From the NCBI GenBank assembly GCA_028583685.1, contig JAMXIF010001178.1:6251320-6315319 (forward strand): a stretch of 64,000 nt of DNA. Direction: 5' to 3'. The notes under the pieces were generated by a model, which was not told where the DNA came from, ran no database searches, and saw only the letters and a program-made list of their open reading frames with translations. The position numbers and the translations under genes are program-made. Positions within the stretch are counted from its first letter, which is position 1. Every line of letters begins with the position of its first letter. The DNA comes from Petaurus breviceps papuanus. Taxonomy: Eukaryota > Chordata > Mammalia > Diprotodontia > Petauridae. Positions 11,551-23,342 of the stretch are shown here, in pieces.

Positions 11551-12119
11551 ATTGGACAGCCTAATTGATCATTAACCCCATTTTACAGACTTGGAACTGA
11601 AGCAATACAGGGATACCTGTGTCACTCTGGTATTCTAATTCCATGGGTATCTTCCATTATACATTTATACATAAACATGTACTTTTATACCTTTTCTCCT
11701 ATGCAAGTAAGCAACTTTATAGATAAGTTATTAACTTATTATTACATCAGTTGTAGGGGACAACTCTAGAATCATGGCTAGTATTTTGGCTCCTGGAGAA
11801 GAACTGGTACTCTTCCTAGTGAACAAGGCTACACGAGGAGAGACAACATGGGGTATTGCCCACTGAAAGAAGACAGAGACTAGGACACTACAAAGCTGCT
11901 GTTGTGGAAGTGGTCACTTTGGACTTGGGGGGATGCAGTGAAGATAAGTGTGAATCCATCCCAAGGACGTGTTTACCTGAGGTTCAGCTAGGGAGGAAGG
12001 ATGTCGTCTGGGAAATAGTTGGCATGAATACACAGAAGCATAAGAGTACCAGATACTTAGAGTTCATGAAAATTACTGTGTTTTAAATAGTTTTATTTTC
12101 AAATATGTATTTACTTTTT
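11551..12119. other. No gene seen
   Basis: Intergenic sequence without a recognisable repeat or exon. A 76-codon frame at 11856-12086 has no visible family signature. Confidence 0.4.
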
Positions 12120-12465
12120 TATTAATAGTATTTTATTTTTTCCCAATTGCACATAAAATTTTTTTAAATATTCATTTAAAAATTTTTGAGTTCCAAATTC
12201 TCTTCCTTCTTCCCTTCCCCCTCCTTGAGAAAGTAAGCAATTTGATATAGCTCATCATATGCAATCATGCAAGACATATTTCCATATTAGTCATGTTGTA
12301 AAAGAAAACAGACCAAAAAAAAGCCAGGAAAAAAATAAAGTGAAAAATAGTATGTTTCAGTCTGCATTCAGATTCTATCCATTTTTCTTTTTCTGTTTTT
12401 GTTTTTTTTCTGGAGGTAGATAACATTTTCTATCATGAGTCCTTTGGAATTGTCTTGGATCATTG
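12120..12465 (-). mobile_element. 5'-truncated L1-type LINE, 3' end
   Basis: Reversed L1-type 3' UTR: tagtattttattttttccca, ttgagttccaaattctcttc, ccatattagtcatgttgtaa, tttcagtctgcattcagatt, tcatgagtcctttggaattg. Confidence 0.75.
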
Positions 12466-13254
12466 TTAAATATTTTTGCTAATTAGGTGCTAAGCTGAGT
12501 TGTTTTTAAGCTGCTAGAAAAGTGTACATATTATCAGCACCCTTAAATTTCAGTGCCTTGGGGAAAATCTCAAGTTGTTCCCACCTTAGTTATGGCTTTG
12601 GATTGGGCAACTAGCATCCCAATATACAAAGTGATCAGATCATTCCTCTGCACTGGACATATTGTACTTGTTCTCACCTGTAGAACTCTGACTAAATCAT
12701 TAATGAGAGTTATTTTAGTTCAGTTGGTAGGAAAAAACTGAAACCATAGTGCTGATAGAGTTTTTGGTGTCTTTAAGGGGCCAGATGGCTGGGCCACTGT
12801 CTAGAGGTGGGCTTGGCTTTCAGTTGACTGGTTCAAGTTCCAGAATCAACAACTTAAAGTGTTAACATCCCATCTTTGTAACTAAAATGTAGAGTCCCTT
12901 TAACAGGGTAATGCAATTATGAGGCAATTCTTCCCTCAAATGGGCTGTGGTTAAGAGGTCCACGAACAATTCATGTTTTATTCTAGCTTGATTTAGCCTA
13001 ATGTGTTAGTAAAAGGATTCATTTCTTGGGATGTTTCACACTTAATTACGTACTAACTTTGCAGAGAGTAGATGCTCCTTATGACACTCTAGGTGGTTGA
13101 TTAAGTGAACATCCAAATGGACAATCAATAATTTACTTGAATACCTAAAAAAACCTTCTGAGGTTCCTGTGATAGGAAGAACATGACTCATGAACGATCC
13201 TCTACTAGCTCTTGTTAAGGTGAATTTCCTCTCTCCTGCTATACTCTCAGAAGG

Positions 13255-13430
13255 TCATGGGATTTTAAGTTAAAAGGGACCTTGAAAAACATAATACTCT
13301 AATCCCCACATTTTACCAAAAAGGAAACTGAGGTCTAAAGAGGGATTACAACTCACTCAAGTTCACTTATTAAAGTGATCAAGTCAGAACTGGGACTCAA
13401 GACTCTCAACCCAATGTTCTAGGGACTTCT
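13255..13430 (+). repeat. Ther-1/MIR-type SINE
   Basis: Contains catgggattttaagttaaaa, gggaccttgaaa, cacattttaccaaaaaggaa, actgaggtctaaagag and a gtcagaactgggactcaag block. Confidence 0.65.
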
Positions 13431-13439
13431 GGGGAAATG

Positions 13440-14435
13440 GTATAGTGAGGAATTTCAAAGGAGCCTATGTTCTGACAACATCCCCCTCAAAAAGAGCAAT
13501 AGAAATATGTACCCCTCTCTTCTCCCACCAAAGAAAAGCAAAACTACCAGCATTTCTCTTTTAAAAAGGAAAAAAAAAGCCCACAACAAGGAGAAATGGC
13601 ATCCATTACTTTAAATAGTTGGGATGAATCACTCCCTTTGATTCCTAGAAATATTCAAAAATGCTACATCACCCTAAGTTAAGTGTAGGAGCACATAATT
13701 AATGCCAGTTATTCACAGGTGGACCAACTGTGGCCTGTCCCAGACAAATCATTCCCTTCAGATGCATAAAGCCTCCATTGCAATGTTGGTCACTCTGCAT
13801 CCTCAATAAATCTTTATTGATGAGGCTATCTTTCCCATCTGATTGCTTGAATCCCATGTATTCTGAATATGATGATATTCTCAACATATTTTAATTAAAT
13901 CCTGACAGCTTTAATTCTGATCGCTCATTCTAATGCTACAGAGCTGACAGCAACAAACTAATGGCTTCTCCATTCTGGGAAACCTTAGCAGCAGGGTGCT
14001 ATCTTTTACCAAAATATAAAAATCATAATAATTAAAATTGGATGCTGCCTTCAATGAGTACTTTTAAAGTAATTCATAACCAGCAAACACACACAGATGC
14101 AAGTAGACACGTGCCAGCTTCTCTAATGTTTACTGCACAAATCTAAAAATGCTCTCCTTTCTCTTACCAATGAAAAATAGTCTGCCTAAGGACTCATTGC
14201 TTGATGCTTCAGGGAAAAACATGTATTTCCAGTGATCCATTTCTGGTTTTTCCCAACAAAGGTGATCTCAGAAGAGCAAATATGGACATCAAAGATTGAA
14301 ATGGTTGAAATGGGTTTACCTTTATTGCATAAATCATAATGTAAACCACTGGTTGGAAGTGTGGGAGGGGTATAAGAAACAGGTAAGAGGGGGAGAATCA
14401 TTGTGAGTTATATCTTGGCTAGTATTACATAAGTT
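13440..14435. other. Repeat-free intergenic sequence with a candidate regulatory block
   Basis: No repeat or exon recognised. About 13850-14115 is AT-rich with several homeodomain-type cores (ttaattaaat, taattaaaat, ctttaatt) and two TGACAG half-sites. This composition is common in conserved non-coding elements, but conservation cannot be tested here. Confidence 0.35.
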
Positions 14436-14439
14436 GAAC

Positions 14440-14635
14440 TAAAGAGTAGTGGATCTGGAGTCAGAGAGCTTGGGTTCAAATCCTGCCTTACCATTTATGT
14501 GACCTTGGGCAACTTTTCTGGGCCTCCTTTTCTTCGATTGTGAGATGGGAAAGTTGGACTTGATAACTAACCTTAACTAGATAGCCTTGAAGGTTCCTTC
14601 CAACTATAAATCTAAGGTCTGATAATCAACGAATA
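14440..14635 (+). repeat. MIR-type core-SINE
   Basis: Contains gtggatctggagtcagagag, cttgggttcaaatcctgcct, atgtgaccttgggcaacttt, gggcctccttttcttcgatt and the gatggg...ttggact tail in MIR order. Confidence 0.8.
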
Positions 14636-14639
14636 GCCA

Positions 14640-15687
14640 ACTCAAAAACCCAAGATTTCCTCTATAAAGGGAGATGCTTGAACTAGATGACATAAAGCCC
14701 CTATTACCTCTGAGATTACCTGATCCTTTAGTTAGGTGAGAAGTCATATTTAAGGACAGCAGCAGACATAAGGGGGAAGAAGAAGAAAGCATTCTCAGTT
14801 CTCTAGGAAGACTGATGAATGCTGGTCCCTGTCTCCACTCCCCCCCCCCGATCTTTTTCAGGTAAAAATTCTTTTCTTATGAAAAAAGAGGGCAGGGGGG
14901 GGGATTAGGGAAGGAGAGGTGAGGGGCACACCAACAGCTACCAAAAGGTCACCAAAGCTAAAACAATTTATGAAATTTCAGCTTGTTGGCCTGTCATTAA
15001 GAACCTGGGTCCTATCATTAAGAACTTAACCTTAATAGAGCTATTGGTTGGAATCTTTCTTGATTCTGGGCAAGAATCCTGAAAATGGTGATGAGTTCTG
15101 ATTCACAACCCTGTCAGGGAAACTCCTTCAGAGTATTTATCCTGTGTACCTGATAGTATCTGTATTTGCTAAGCTCCCAAACCCTCCTGATAAGAGACAA
15201 GCCTCCTTCCGGTTGCTACACACACATTTGTTTATTTTTTCCCCAAGGCCCTAAAAAAAGCTATTAATGAAGATGAGTTGTTAAAAAAAAAAAAAACTAA
15301 ACTAAAACAAAAAAAAACGCTAGCACATGCAGCCCGGTGAGTTAGGGGGAGAAAAGAAACTGTGATAAGAAAACAAACCCCTGTTATGGAGCTTTTAACT
15401 CAATTGGCTGTATTTCCAAAATCCTTTTTTCACTAAAACCAACTCTAGGATCCAGTGCTTTCTGTTTTCTGTCTCTTGAAGTTACTTTGACTATAGTCAG
15501 AACTGAAGAGGGTTGGATGGAGAGATGTCTTCAGAGCTAAATGATCCCACTGCTTTAAAGAATTTAAAAAAAAATCTACTTTAGTGGCACACTTGGCTGT
15601 TTTCTTAAGATTGTGGGTTCATGGGATTTTGAGTTGGAAGCGCCTTCAAAACAGAGACTGACAGCATGGGAAGAGTCCTTAGAACAT
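14640..15687. other. No gene seen
   Basis: Unassigned sequence with a C-run/G-run patch (14840-14905) and A-runs at 15280-15320. No exon or family recognised. Confidence 0.4.
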
Positions 15688-15701
15688 TGCAACAACCTCT
15701 T

Positions 15702-15886
15702 TTTTTTTTTTAATCAATCAGCAAGCACTTTTTTTTTTTTTTACAGTTTTCAATTGATTTATTTTTAGTTTTCAACATTCACTTCCATAAGTTTTAAATT
15801 TTCTCCCCCTCCCTCCCCAAAACAGCATGCAATCTGATATGGGCTCTACACATACATTCCTATTAAACATTTTCACATTAATCATG
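15702..15886 (-). mobile_element. 5'-truncated L1-type LINE, 3' end, with target duplication
   Basis: Poly-T then ttttagttttcaacattcac, ccataagttttaaattttct, gcatgcaatctgatatgggc. A perfect 14-bp direct repeat, tgcaacaacctctt, at 15688-15701 and 15887-15900 is the target-site duplication. Confidence 0.85.
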
Positions 15887-15964
15887 TGCAACAACCTCTT
15901 AATTGGCTTCCCTGACTCCAGTCTCTTCCCTTTCCAAATCATCTATCACAATTACTAAATCAAC

Positions 15965-16215
15965 AAGAGCTAGATGGTATAGAAGATAGAGTGCCTGGCC
16001 TAGAAGCAGGAAGACCTGAGTTCAGATCTAGCCCAAAATACCTACTAGCTGTGTAGGATTGTTTAATTGCTGTCTGCCTCAGTTTACTCAACTGTAAAGT
16101 GGGAATAGTAATTACAACCACCTTCCAAGGTTGTTGGGAAGATCAAGTGAGATAATATTTGTAAAGCACTTTGCAAAGTGCCTGGCATGTAGTAGGCACT
16201 TAAATGTTTTCTTCC
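15965..16215 (+). repeat. MIR/Ther-1 core-SINE, nearly full length
   Basis: Starts gagctagatggtatagaaga, then gcaggaagacctgagttcag, ctgtctgcctcagtttactc, aactgtaaagtgggaatag, aaagcactttgcaaagtgcc. Followed by an L2-like tail (tacttattatgtgccaggca). Confidence 0.75.
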
Positions 16216-16479
16216 TTCCATTTAAGTACTTATTATGTGCCAGGCACTTGGATACAAATAAAATAAACAGCTGCTATTTGCAAGGGACTTCTATTCTAAC
16301 AAGAGAGACAAACGCATATAAAGATAATGTAGAATAATGTGTATGTGTGTGTAGACATGTGTGTACATGTTCATGTATGTATATAAAACACACATCATGT
16401 CAGTATAGTATACATATGATTATAATAATATATCCATAGAGAGAGCATAAGGAAAAATAAGTATAAAGTAGGTAAACAT

Positions 16480-18535
16480 AAGGTAGTTTGAGAAGGAGGG
16501 CACCAATAGTTGAAAAGATCAGTAAAGTTTTCATATGACAAGGTTTCTTCCCCTGGGACTCATGAACTTGATGTTTAAAATGTCTTGATAGCTATATTTC
16601 AATATAATTGGTTTCCTTCATAATTCTTTGCATTTAAAGACATTATTCTAAGAAGTGCTCCACAGGCTGCATCAGATTGACTGCCAAAGAGGTCCGGATT
16701 ATATAAAAGGTTATGAGATAAAAGGTGGTGCTTTAGCTGCATTTTGAAGGAAGAAAGGGTTTCTCCTCTGGGGCAAAGGTGAGGCAGAAGTATATTCCAG
16801 GTGTAGGAACTACCCTCACAAGGCCCAGATTGGAGCTGTAGATGTTCTGTGTGAGGGACAGAGAAAGGGTCAATTTGGTGCTTTGATTGCAAATTTGTGG
16901 AAGGAGGATTAATGTCTATTAAGTCTGGAAAGACCAGGTAGTACAAAGCTGTGATGGACTTTAAAAGTTAAGCAGCAGAGTTTATATTTGATTCTAGAGG
17001 AAATAGGAAACCACTTGAGATGAATGAGCAGGGTGTTGACATGGTCATGTCTGCACTTGTAGACGATCACTCTGGCTGAAGAATAGAAGATGGATTGAAG
17101 TGGGGAGAGACTTGAGGCAGGAAAACCAACTGAGAGGCTGTTGCAGTGGGAGGTGATGAAGAATTGAACTACAGTTTTGGAGTAGAGAGAAGGAGGTTGG
17201 ATGAGAGAGATATTGTAGGGGCAGAAATGGCAAGATTTGGTGACTGATATGGGGTGATGGAGATTGAGGCACCCTAAGAGTACTAAGGTTACAAACCTGA
17301 GATACTGCAAGAATGGTAGTGCCTTCTTTAACAGAAATAGAGAACTTTGAAAGAGGTGGAGGTGGGTGGGGGAGGGAAGGGCAGCAGGGAAATATAATGA
17401 AATCTGTTTTAGACATATTGAGTCTGAGGTGACCCTAGGACATCAAATTTGAATAATATCTGATGCCAGATTGAAACACAGGGGACAGAGTGGGGCTGGG
17501 TCTTGGATCTTGGAGTCATTAGCAAATAATTTAACCCATGGGAGTTGATGAGGCCACTAAGAGACAGAATATAGAAAGTGAAGAGTAGGGGGCCTTACAC
17601 TTAGATAATAAACCAACAAAGGAGACTGAGGAGACATTAAACAGGTAGGAGAAAAACCAGGGAAGAATGTTGTTATGAAATTCCCAAGAAAAGAATATTC
17701 AAGGAAAGAAGGCAGTCCATAGTGTCAAATATAGCAGATAGGTTGAGAAAAACAGATGGAAAGAATCTGTTATATTTGGAAAGATTTGGAAGACATCTCG
17801 GACCCTGCAGTCTTCCTCCCTCTCTTAGTGCTTCTCCTGACTCTCCAGATTTCTCTACCATTCCCCTCTTTTTGTGTTGTCTTCTCCCATTACTCTGCAG
17901 GCTCTTTTCTTGTATTTGTATTCCCAGAACTTAGTGTGGTTTCTGGCATATGGGTAAGTTCTTAATAAATGCCCTATCAATCTATCTGTCTATCTATGTA
18001 ATCTGTCTATCTTTCTATCTGTCTACCTATATTTCATTGGTTACTTGGAGAGAGTAGTTTCAGTTGAATGATGGGGTTGGAAGTCAATCTGTGAAAGGTA
18101 AGTGAAAGGAAGTGGAGGCCATAGTGTAGACAGTTCTTTCTAGGAGCTTGGATGATAAAGGTAGGAGGGAGAAAGGAAGGACATTGAAGGTTTTTTTTTT
18201 AAGGATGAAGAGACTTGGGCTGTTTGAAGATAGTAGAGAAGGAACAATAGATAGGAAGAAAGTGAAGACTGGTGAGAGAGAGTGTGGTGACTGCAACCTT
18301 AATCTGCTAAAAGAAGACTGAATCGAGGACATATAGAGGTCTTGGCAAAGGCAAAGGCCACCTCAATGGTAGAGACTGGGGAAAAGAAGGAAAGAGTGGA
18401 GACTGATGTAAAAAGGTTTTCAGATCAAGAGAAGGGGAAAAGAGGAAGTTTGTGCTAAATGGCCTCAATTTTTTTTTTCAGGAAAATAGGAGGTGAGGTC
18501 CTTGGTTGAGGACAGAGATTGTTGTCGTTGCTGTT
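16480..18535 (-). mobile_element. L2 LINE fossil with reverse-transcriptase ORF remains
   Basis: Minus-strand frames read as pieces of an L2-clade (CR1 group) reverse transcriptase in the right order. 18332-18084 includes LPLSSKLLERTVYT (upstream RT block). 17861-17673 includes LNLSAIFDTMDCLLSLN (motif A region, family form 'LSAAFDTVDH'). 17416-17045 starts MSKTDFIIFP. 17310-16909 carries GFPASSLSPLQSIFYSSARV and WFPISSRIKYKLC. 16946-16599 ends with the carboxy-terminal block (LSSFKMQLKHHLL). Multiple frameshifts and stops break the frame, and the YADD catalytic motif is not visible in an open frame. L2 has been dead in therian lineages for a very long time. The element probably continues leftward in the gene sense to about 21.2 kb. 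Confidence 0.85.
17970..18032. repeat. TCTA/TCTG tetranucleotide microsatellite
   Basis: Imperfect run of atct/gtct units (atctatctgtctatctatg...) inside the L2 fossil. Confidence 0.9.
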
Positions 18536-18780
18536 GTTTGTCTTGTGTTCTTGAAGAGGATCATGACAACAGGGAGGTGATCCCTTGACATGCAGGTAAA
18601 TTGGATTTAAGTGAGGGAAGGTGGTGCAGAGTCACAAGTCTCACTTTCTCTTCTGAGTCCAGTGGCATATAGATCAGAATGACTGGAGATGGCCCTGGAT
18701 GCATTGAGAGACTTTGGCATTTTGAAGCTAAGGTCCTTAACAGGTCTCTGTTTGACTGGGGCAACACCCATTCAGTGATT
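18535..18780 (-). repeat. SINE-B copy
   Basis: Reversed copy: tgttgtttgtcttgtgttct, gaagaggatcatgacaacag, ctcactttctcttctgagtc, actggagatggccctggatg. Inserted into L2-derived sequence. A second fragment (gttgttgtttgtccttcatt ... catgacatcaagggagtgat) is at about 18978-19045. Confidence 0.75.
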
Positions 18781-19349
18781 AAGGCTAGGTAAGAAATAAG
18801 GCAGAAAATGGCCTCTTTTACCTAGTAAAAAATATAAAGAGAGAGATTGATTTTTGAAGGGTGAGACCCACAGGGTTTCTGGCCAAAACTAAAACAATTG
18901 CGTTTTATATTCACTCTGAGCAATCAGGGCCCAAACAATGACCAAGTGGGACTTGACCTAGGACCTATAGGTATAGATGTGGATTACTGTTGTTGTTTGT
19001 CCTTCATTCCCAAAGAGGACCATGACATCAAGGGAGTGATGCCGGAGGTGTGGGAGAACTGATGAGAGAAGGGAATATTAGGAAAAGCTTTAGTGGGGAA
19101 TAAGATAAGGGGTAGCACTTAGAGAAGAATTAAAAGGATGGTCTTGCTGGATTGAGGGCAGAGTCGAAGTTGAATAATGTATATAATTCCAATCCCAAAG
19201 TCCACTGGCATGGAACTCTCTCCTCACTGGGGGAGATGAATGCCCTGTCCTGCAGGAGGAGGGGGCAGAGTTGGAGAGAATAGGGCAGAGGAGAGCTAAA
19301 GAGCATTCTGCATTGTCTGCTATAGATTCTCCTTCATATACTTTCTTTT

Positions 19350-19518
19350 ATTATTATTATTATTTTTTGCCTTTTGGAGGGCAATCAGGGTTAAGTAACT
19401 TGCCCAAGGTTACAAGGCTAGTGTTTTTGTGTGGGTGTTAAGTGTCTGAGGCCAGAACCGAACTCGGGTCCTCCTGACCAAGGCGGCACTTTACTCACTG
19501 CGACACCTAGATGCCCCC
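19350..19518 (-). repeat. Marsupial tRNA-derived SINE
   Basis: (TTA)n/poly-T tail, then gccttttggagggcaatcag, ggttaagtaacttgcccaag and an end at gacacctagatgcccc. Confidence 0.88.
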
Positions 19519-19943
19519 CACATATAGTTTCTCTGATTTCTCTTTTGCTATTTGGTTTGGATCAATAACTTTTTCCTGGCTAAGTGCCATGTATGTTCAT
19601 TGTGAAATTTGTACTTGGTGCTAAAGGGGACAAACCTTGTCTATAAAGCTTAAGATTCTCTTTCCCCTCATTACTTTCTGATCATAACTATGCAGTGATC
19701 GGAAGTTAGACTAAACCTAAAAACCTCTTCCCCTAGACTAACAATATTTTAGGGAGCAGATAGGTATAATTCTAACCTTGTACACCCTCTCTCTGAGGAG
19801 AGGAGAGTGGTGGCCTCTGGCCCCAACTCCTTTCTTCCCCTTCTGGAAGAAATGAAAGTTTCCCTTGGAGAAGGGGTGGGGTGGGGAGAAGAGGCTACAG
19901 ATATCTATTCTGCCTCCTTTAGAGTCACACACAATTCCCCTAT

Positions 19944-20521
19944 TGATGAGGTGCAGGCTCTGGGAATCCCTTGAGCTCTCCTTGAATCTTTGAGGTATAG
20001 GCTCTGGGAATCCCCCTTGAACTCATCATTTAAATCATCCCATTTGATGAGGTATTTGCATGAGGCCATAAGCCTTACATTGTGGCTGGGCCCAGACTTC
20101 TGTTACTAGCCTAGCCCTCCATTGTCTATCTACTTCCCACCCTTGAGCCTATCAAAATATCAATCCACCCTTGAACTGGCCTAGCCCACTATTGTCTGTA
20201 GTCTCCAGGTAGCCTCCTGAAACTTCCCACCCTTAATCACTCATTGATCCTCCCCAAACTCCTCCTCTAGACCACCCCTACATTCCTCCCACAACCTTCT
20301 GCATATAAAACCCCATCTTGTCTCCATGTCTGTGAGAGTGCCATAGAATGACCTAATACAAATTTAACTCTGTGCCTAATACAAGCAAACTTTTAATAAA
20401 CTTTACTTTTCTTTGGCTGAGAGAAGACTTGAGTCATATTCATTTGGGAGGACCTGGCATGTTGGTATTTTGGGGTCTCCAGAGCAACCCTAACCCTCTT
20501 TATGGGTAACCTCTTCAATCA
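19944..20521 (+). mobile_element. LTR-A solo LTR, copy 3
   Basis: Forward copy with a TATA-like box (catataaaa, about 20302) and AATAAA at 20395-20400. It ends ...gttggtattttggggtctcc and a variable CA-terminal tail. Its 5' portion carries a short duplicated block (aggtgcaggctctgggaatc / aggtataggctctgggaatc). It lies in L2-derived sequence. No internal viral region. Confidence 0.85.
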
Positions 20522-20744
20522 GAACTGAGGTCCAGCTGGGATAAGGAAACAAGGTATTTGAGAAGAGAGGAGAGGAGAGTGTAGAGGTGAAGCTATTGGG
20601 TCAGATTGGAGAGGAAGGGAAGTGATGTAGGTGTGAGAGTCTAAGAAAGTACTGAGGGTTAGATGGACTAGAAATCTCAATGAAAGGTTTAGGACAGGGG
20701 GAGGCATATGGGGACACAAAAGTGAGTTAGAATGATGAGATCTA

Positions 20745-21105
20745 CCATGTTTCCCCGATAATAAGACACTGTCTTATTAATTTTTTTGGACAGAAAAAAA
20801 CCAGAGGGCTTATTTTCAGGGGAGGGCTTATTTTAATGAACATTGACAGCAATTTTAATAAACAGGTAAATGTGAACAAAAAAATGTACCTTTATTCAAT
20901 AATGAATTCAATAAAGAACAGGATGATGCGCTCACTGCTGCAGCTCTGATTGGATGCAGCTCGGAGCGCAGCGCAGGGGATCACCTTCACTACAGTAGCA
21001 ATCTCAATAGGGCTTATTTTAGGGGGAGGGCTTATTTTAGAGGAATCTTACACAGTAAGGGGAGGGCTTATTTTTGGGATAGGTCTTATTATCGGGGAAA
21101 CACAG
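20745..21105 (+). mobile_element. TA-flanked MITE, Tc1/mariner-like, copy 2
   Basis: Ends ccatgtttccccgataataa and ...ttatcggggaaacacag with TA on each side (20743-20744 and 21106-21107). The interior shares gcgctcactgctgcagctct and ctacagtagcaatctcaata with copies 1 and 3. 361 bp, no transposase. Confidence 0.88.
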
Positions 21106-21384
21106 TAGTATGTGACCATCCCTATGTATGACTGAAATAGGGTGAAGGAGTGGGTCCTGGGGCTTAAGGGCACTGACAAATTGGGAGATTAGGAGTTTGG
21201 GGTTGTGTCAGTATGGATCTTAAAGTCCCCTAAGTCTCCTACTATACAGCAAGAGTTGGGGAGGAGAGGAGAATGTTGAATTAGGTGCAGGTGTGTATAC
21301 AATAAGTGTTATAGACACTTGGAGGGGAACACAGACAGTCAATACAGCTCAGATTTCTCCTTCATAAGGACCTGATTTCCTGGA

Positions 21385-21455
21385 GGTTCCTTGTGGGGAG
21401 GTACTGTCTCATTAGTGTCCAGCACAGAGAAGGCACTTAATAAAGGCTTGATTAC
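21385..21455 (+). repeat. L2 3'-end tail
   Basis: Contains agtgtccagcacagagaagg and cacttaataaaggcttgatt, the usual L2 3' tail order. Confidence 0.6.
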
Positions 21456-21879
21456 CAACCCAGTACATAACAGCTAGAGAGGGCCTTAGAGCATTCCATG
21501 CTAGAGCTGGAAATTTCCTTAGAACATGGTGGCAGAACCAGAAGGGGCTGACTTAGAACATAAATTATTACAGCTGGTTGTAGAAACCTAAGAAATTGTT
21601 TAGTTTAAACTTCCCACCCTACCCCCAGTCTGAGTATATTCTACCTGCTACTAATACTATACTCTAAGCCCTATTTCCTTTTATTGCTAGTTCTCGTTTA
21701 CTCCTTAGGAACCAGGACTTTTCAATACAGATGTTTTTTTTTCTTTGCTGCTCATTGGTTTGGTCAGGCATGCTGGATCAGAAGTCAACTAGGTTAGAAT
21801 CCTGACCTTTCCACTAACAAGCTCAGTGACCTTGGATCAGTCATTTCCCTGCTACTTTCCTCAAACATAAGATGAAATT

Positions 21880-22350
21880 TGGATCAAATGTCCTAGAAAA
21901 GATGTGGAGTTTTTAGTGGGTTGTAAGCTTAATGAATCAGGATTGTGTTAGGGTGGCCAAAAGAGCTAACACCATCACAGGATGCATTAAGAGGGGACAT
22001 ATTTTCTGGAGTATAGTGCTCGGCTCTGGGCACCATGATTTAAGAAGGCTACTGATAAGAGTGTCCAGGGGAGGGAATCAAGGATAGTGAAGGACCTGGA
22101 GAAGACATGAGAGGACATGACCGATGTGTTCAGGACTATCACTTGGAGGAGGGATTACACTTCTGTTTGGCCTCAAAGGTGCTAGAGGGCAGAATCAGGA
22201 GCAGTGGTTAGAAGCTGCAAACAGGCCAATTTAGGCTGGATCATTTCCTAGCAATTAGAGCTGCCCCAAAGGTTGCCTGGAGAGGTGGTGGGATCCCCTT
22301 CTTTGGAGATTTTCCAGCAGGGACTGGATGGCACTGGTTGGTGATTGCTT
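21880..22350 (+). mobile_element. L3/CR1-clade LINE remnant
   Basis: Ordered blocks of the CR1/L3 3' coding region: agtgctcggctctgggcacc, atttaagaaggctactgata, gagtgtccaggggagggaat, tgcctggagaggtggtggga, cagcagggactggatggcac. The second copy at 60345-61195 shows the same order. Old and diverged, without an open frame. Confidence 0.8.
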
Positions 22351-22862
22351 TTGTTTGTGTTCTGGTTGGTTTGGGGCCCCTCCCTCCCTCTGGTCAGAGA
22401 GTGGGAGGTAGATATCTGGAAGGTCCTTCCTTATTCTGCTTCATTTAAGGATAGCACCCAGGGAATTCTCATTATTTTCCACTTGGACTCTTTTCTTGGA
22501 CTTCATCATCTCCAGAAACACATTATTCTGCAACATGAAATCACCTTGGAAAATCTCATCTTCTCAGTATCCCCTGCCCCAGGGCCCCTCTCTCCCTTTT
22601 AGGGGAGGGGTTGAAGGTGGACTCTGTAGAGTTCCTCCCAGATTTTTCACTGTTTAGGAATGGCACCCAGGGAATTTTCATCAACTCCCACCTCTCTACT
22701 TTTCTGGAGTTTAAATCTTCAGAAACACATCATTCTGAAAGATGAAATCAGCTCTGAAACTCATACCTCCTCAGAATATTTCCCATCCTAGCTGCATGAC
22801 TTCAGCATTCCCTGCCCATCCCCTACCCCACCACTTCAGCTTTTAAAAATGTATTGTTGTGG

Positions 22863-22995
22863 TGGCTAGGTGGTGCACCAGCCCTGGAGTCAGGAGGACC
22901 TGAGTTCAAATCCGACCTCAAACACTTGACACAATACTATCTGTGTGACTTTGGGCAAGTCACTTAATCCCAATAGCCCTCCAAAAAAAAAATGT
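22863..22995 (+). repeat. Marsupial tRNA-derived SINE
   Basis: Forward copy: gtggctaggtggtgcaccag, gtcaggaggacctgagttca, gactttgggcaagtcactta, ending in an A-run. Confidence 0.88.
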
Positions 22996-23125
22996 ATTGT
23001 CTCCTGCATTAGACTGTGAGCTCCTTGAGATCAGGGACTGTCCAATGTCTTTCTTTGCATACCTAGCCCTTAGCACAGTGCCTGGCATGTGGTAGGTGCT
23101 AAATAAATGTTTCTCAACACTGACT
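22996..23125 (+). repeat. L2 3'-end tail
   Basis: Contains ttagactgtgagctccttga, cttagcacagtgcctggcat and gtggtaggtgctaaataaat. Confidence 0.8.
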
Positions 23126-23189
23126 CTCTGCTTCTGGACTAGATGGCCCTTGAGGTAAATATCAGACACTCCTTTCCAGGTCTCAAAAT

Positions 23190-23342
23190 CTTTTTGGAGG
23201 GGGAAGGTAGGGCAACTGGGGCTAAGTGACTTGCCCAAGGTCACACAGCTAGTTTTTGTGTTAAATGTCTGAATCCGGATTTGAACTCAGGTCCTCCCGA
23301 CTCCAGGGCCAGTGCTCTATTCACTGTGCCATCTAGCTGCCC
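23190..23342 (-). repeat. Marsupial tRNA-derived SINE
   Basis: Reversed copy: ggctaagtgacttgcccaag, gtcacacagctag, ctccagggccagtgctctat, ending gccatctagctgcccc. Confidence 0.88.

Larger units (their letters stand above)
18790..21260 (-). mobile_element. Probable continuation of the L2 fossil toward its 5' part, heavily interrupted
   Basis: Purine-rich sequence at 19046-19330 and 20522-21260 (for example ggattgagggcagagtcgaa, tcttaaagtcccctaagtct) resembles the antisense of L2 ORF text upstream of the reverse transcriptase. It is broken by a SINE-B fragment, a tRNA-SINE (19350-19518), LTR-A copy 3 and a MITE. Bases 19519-19943 are unassigned. The assignment is from remembered L2 text, so confidence is modest. 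Confidence 0.4.

Noticed and set aside
16599-17416. Apparent 115-133 codon minus-strand genes
   Set aside because: They are overlapping pieces of a decayed L2 reverse transcriptase, not host genes.
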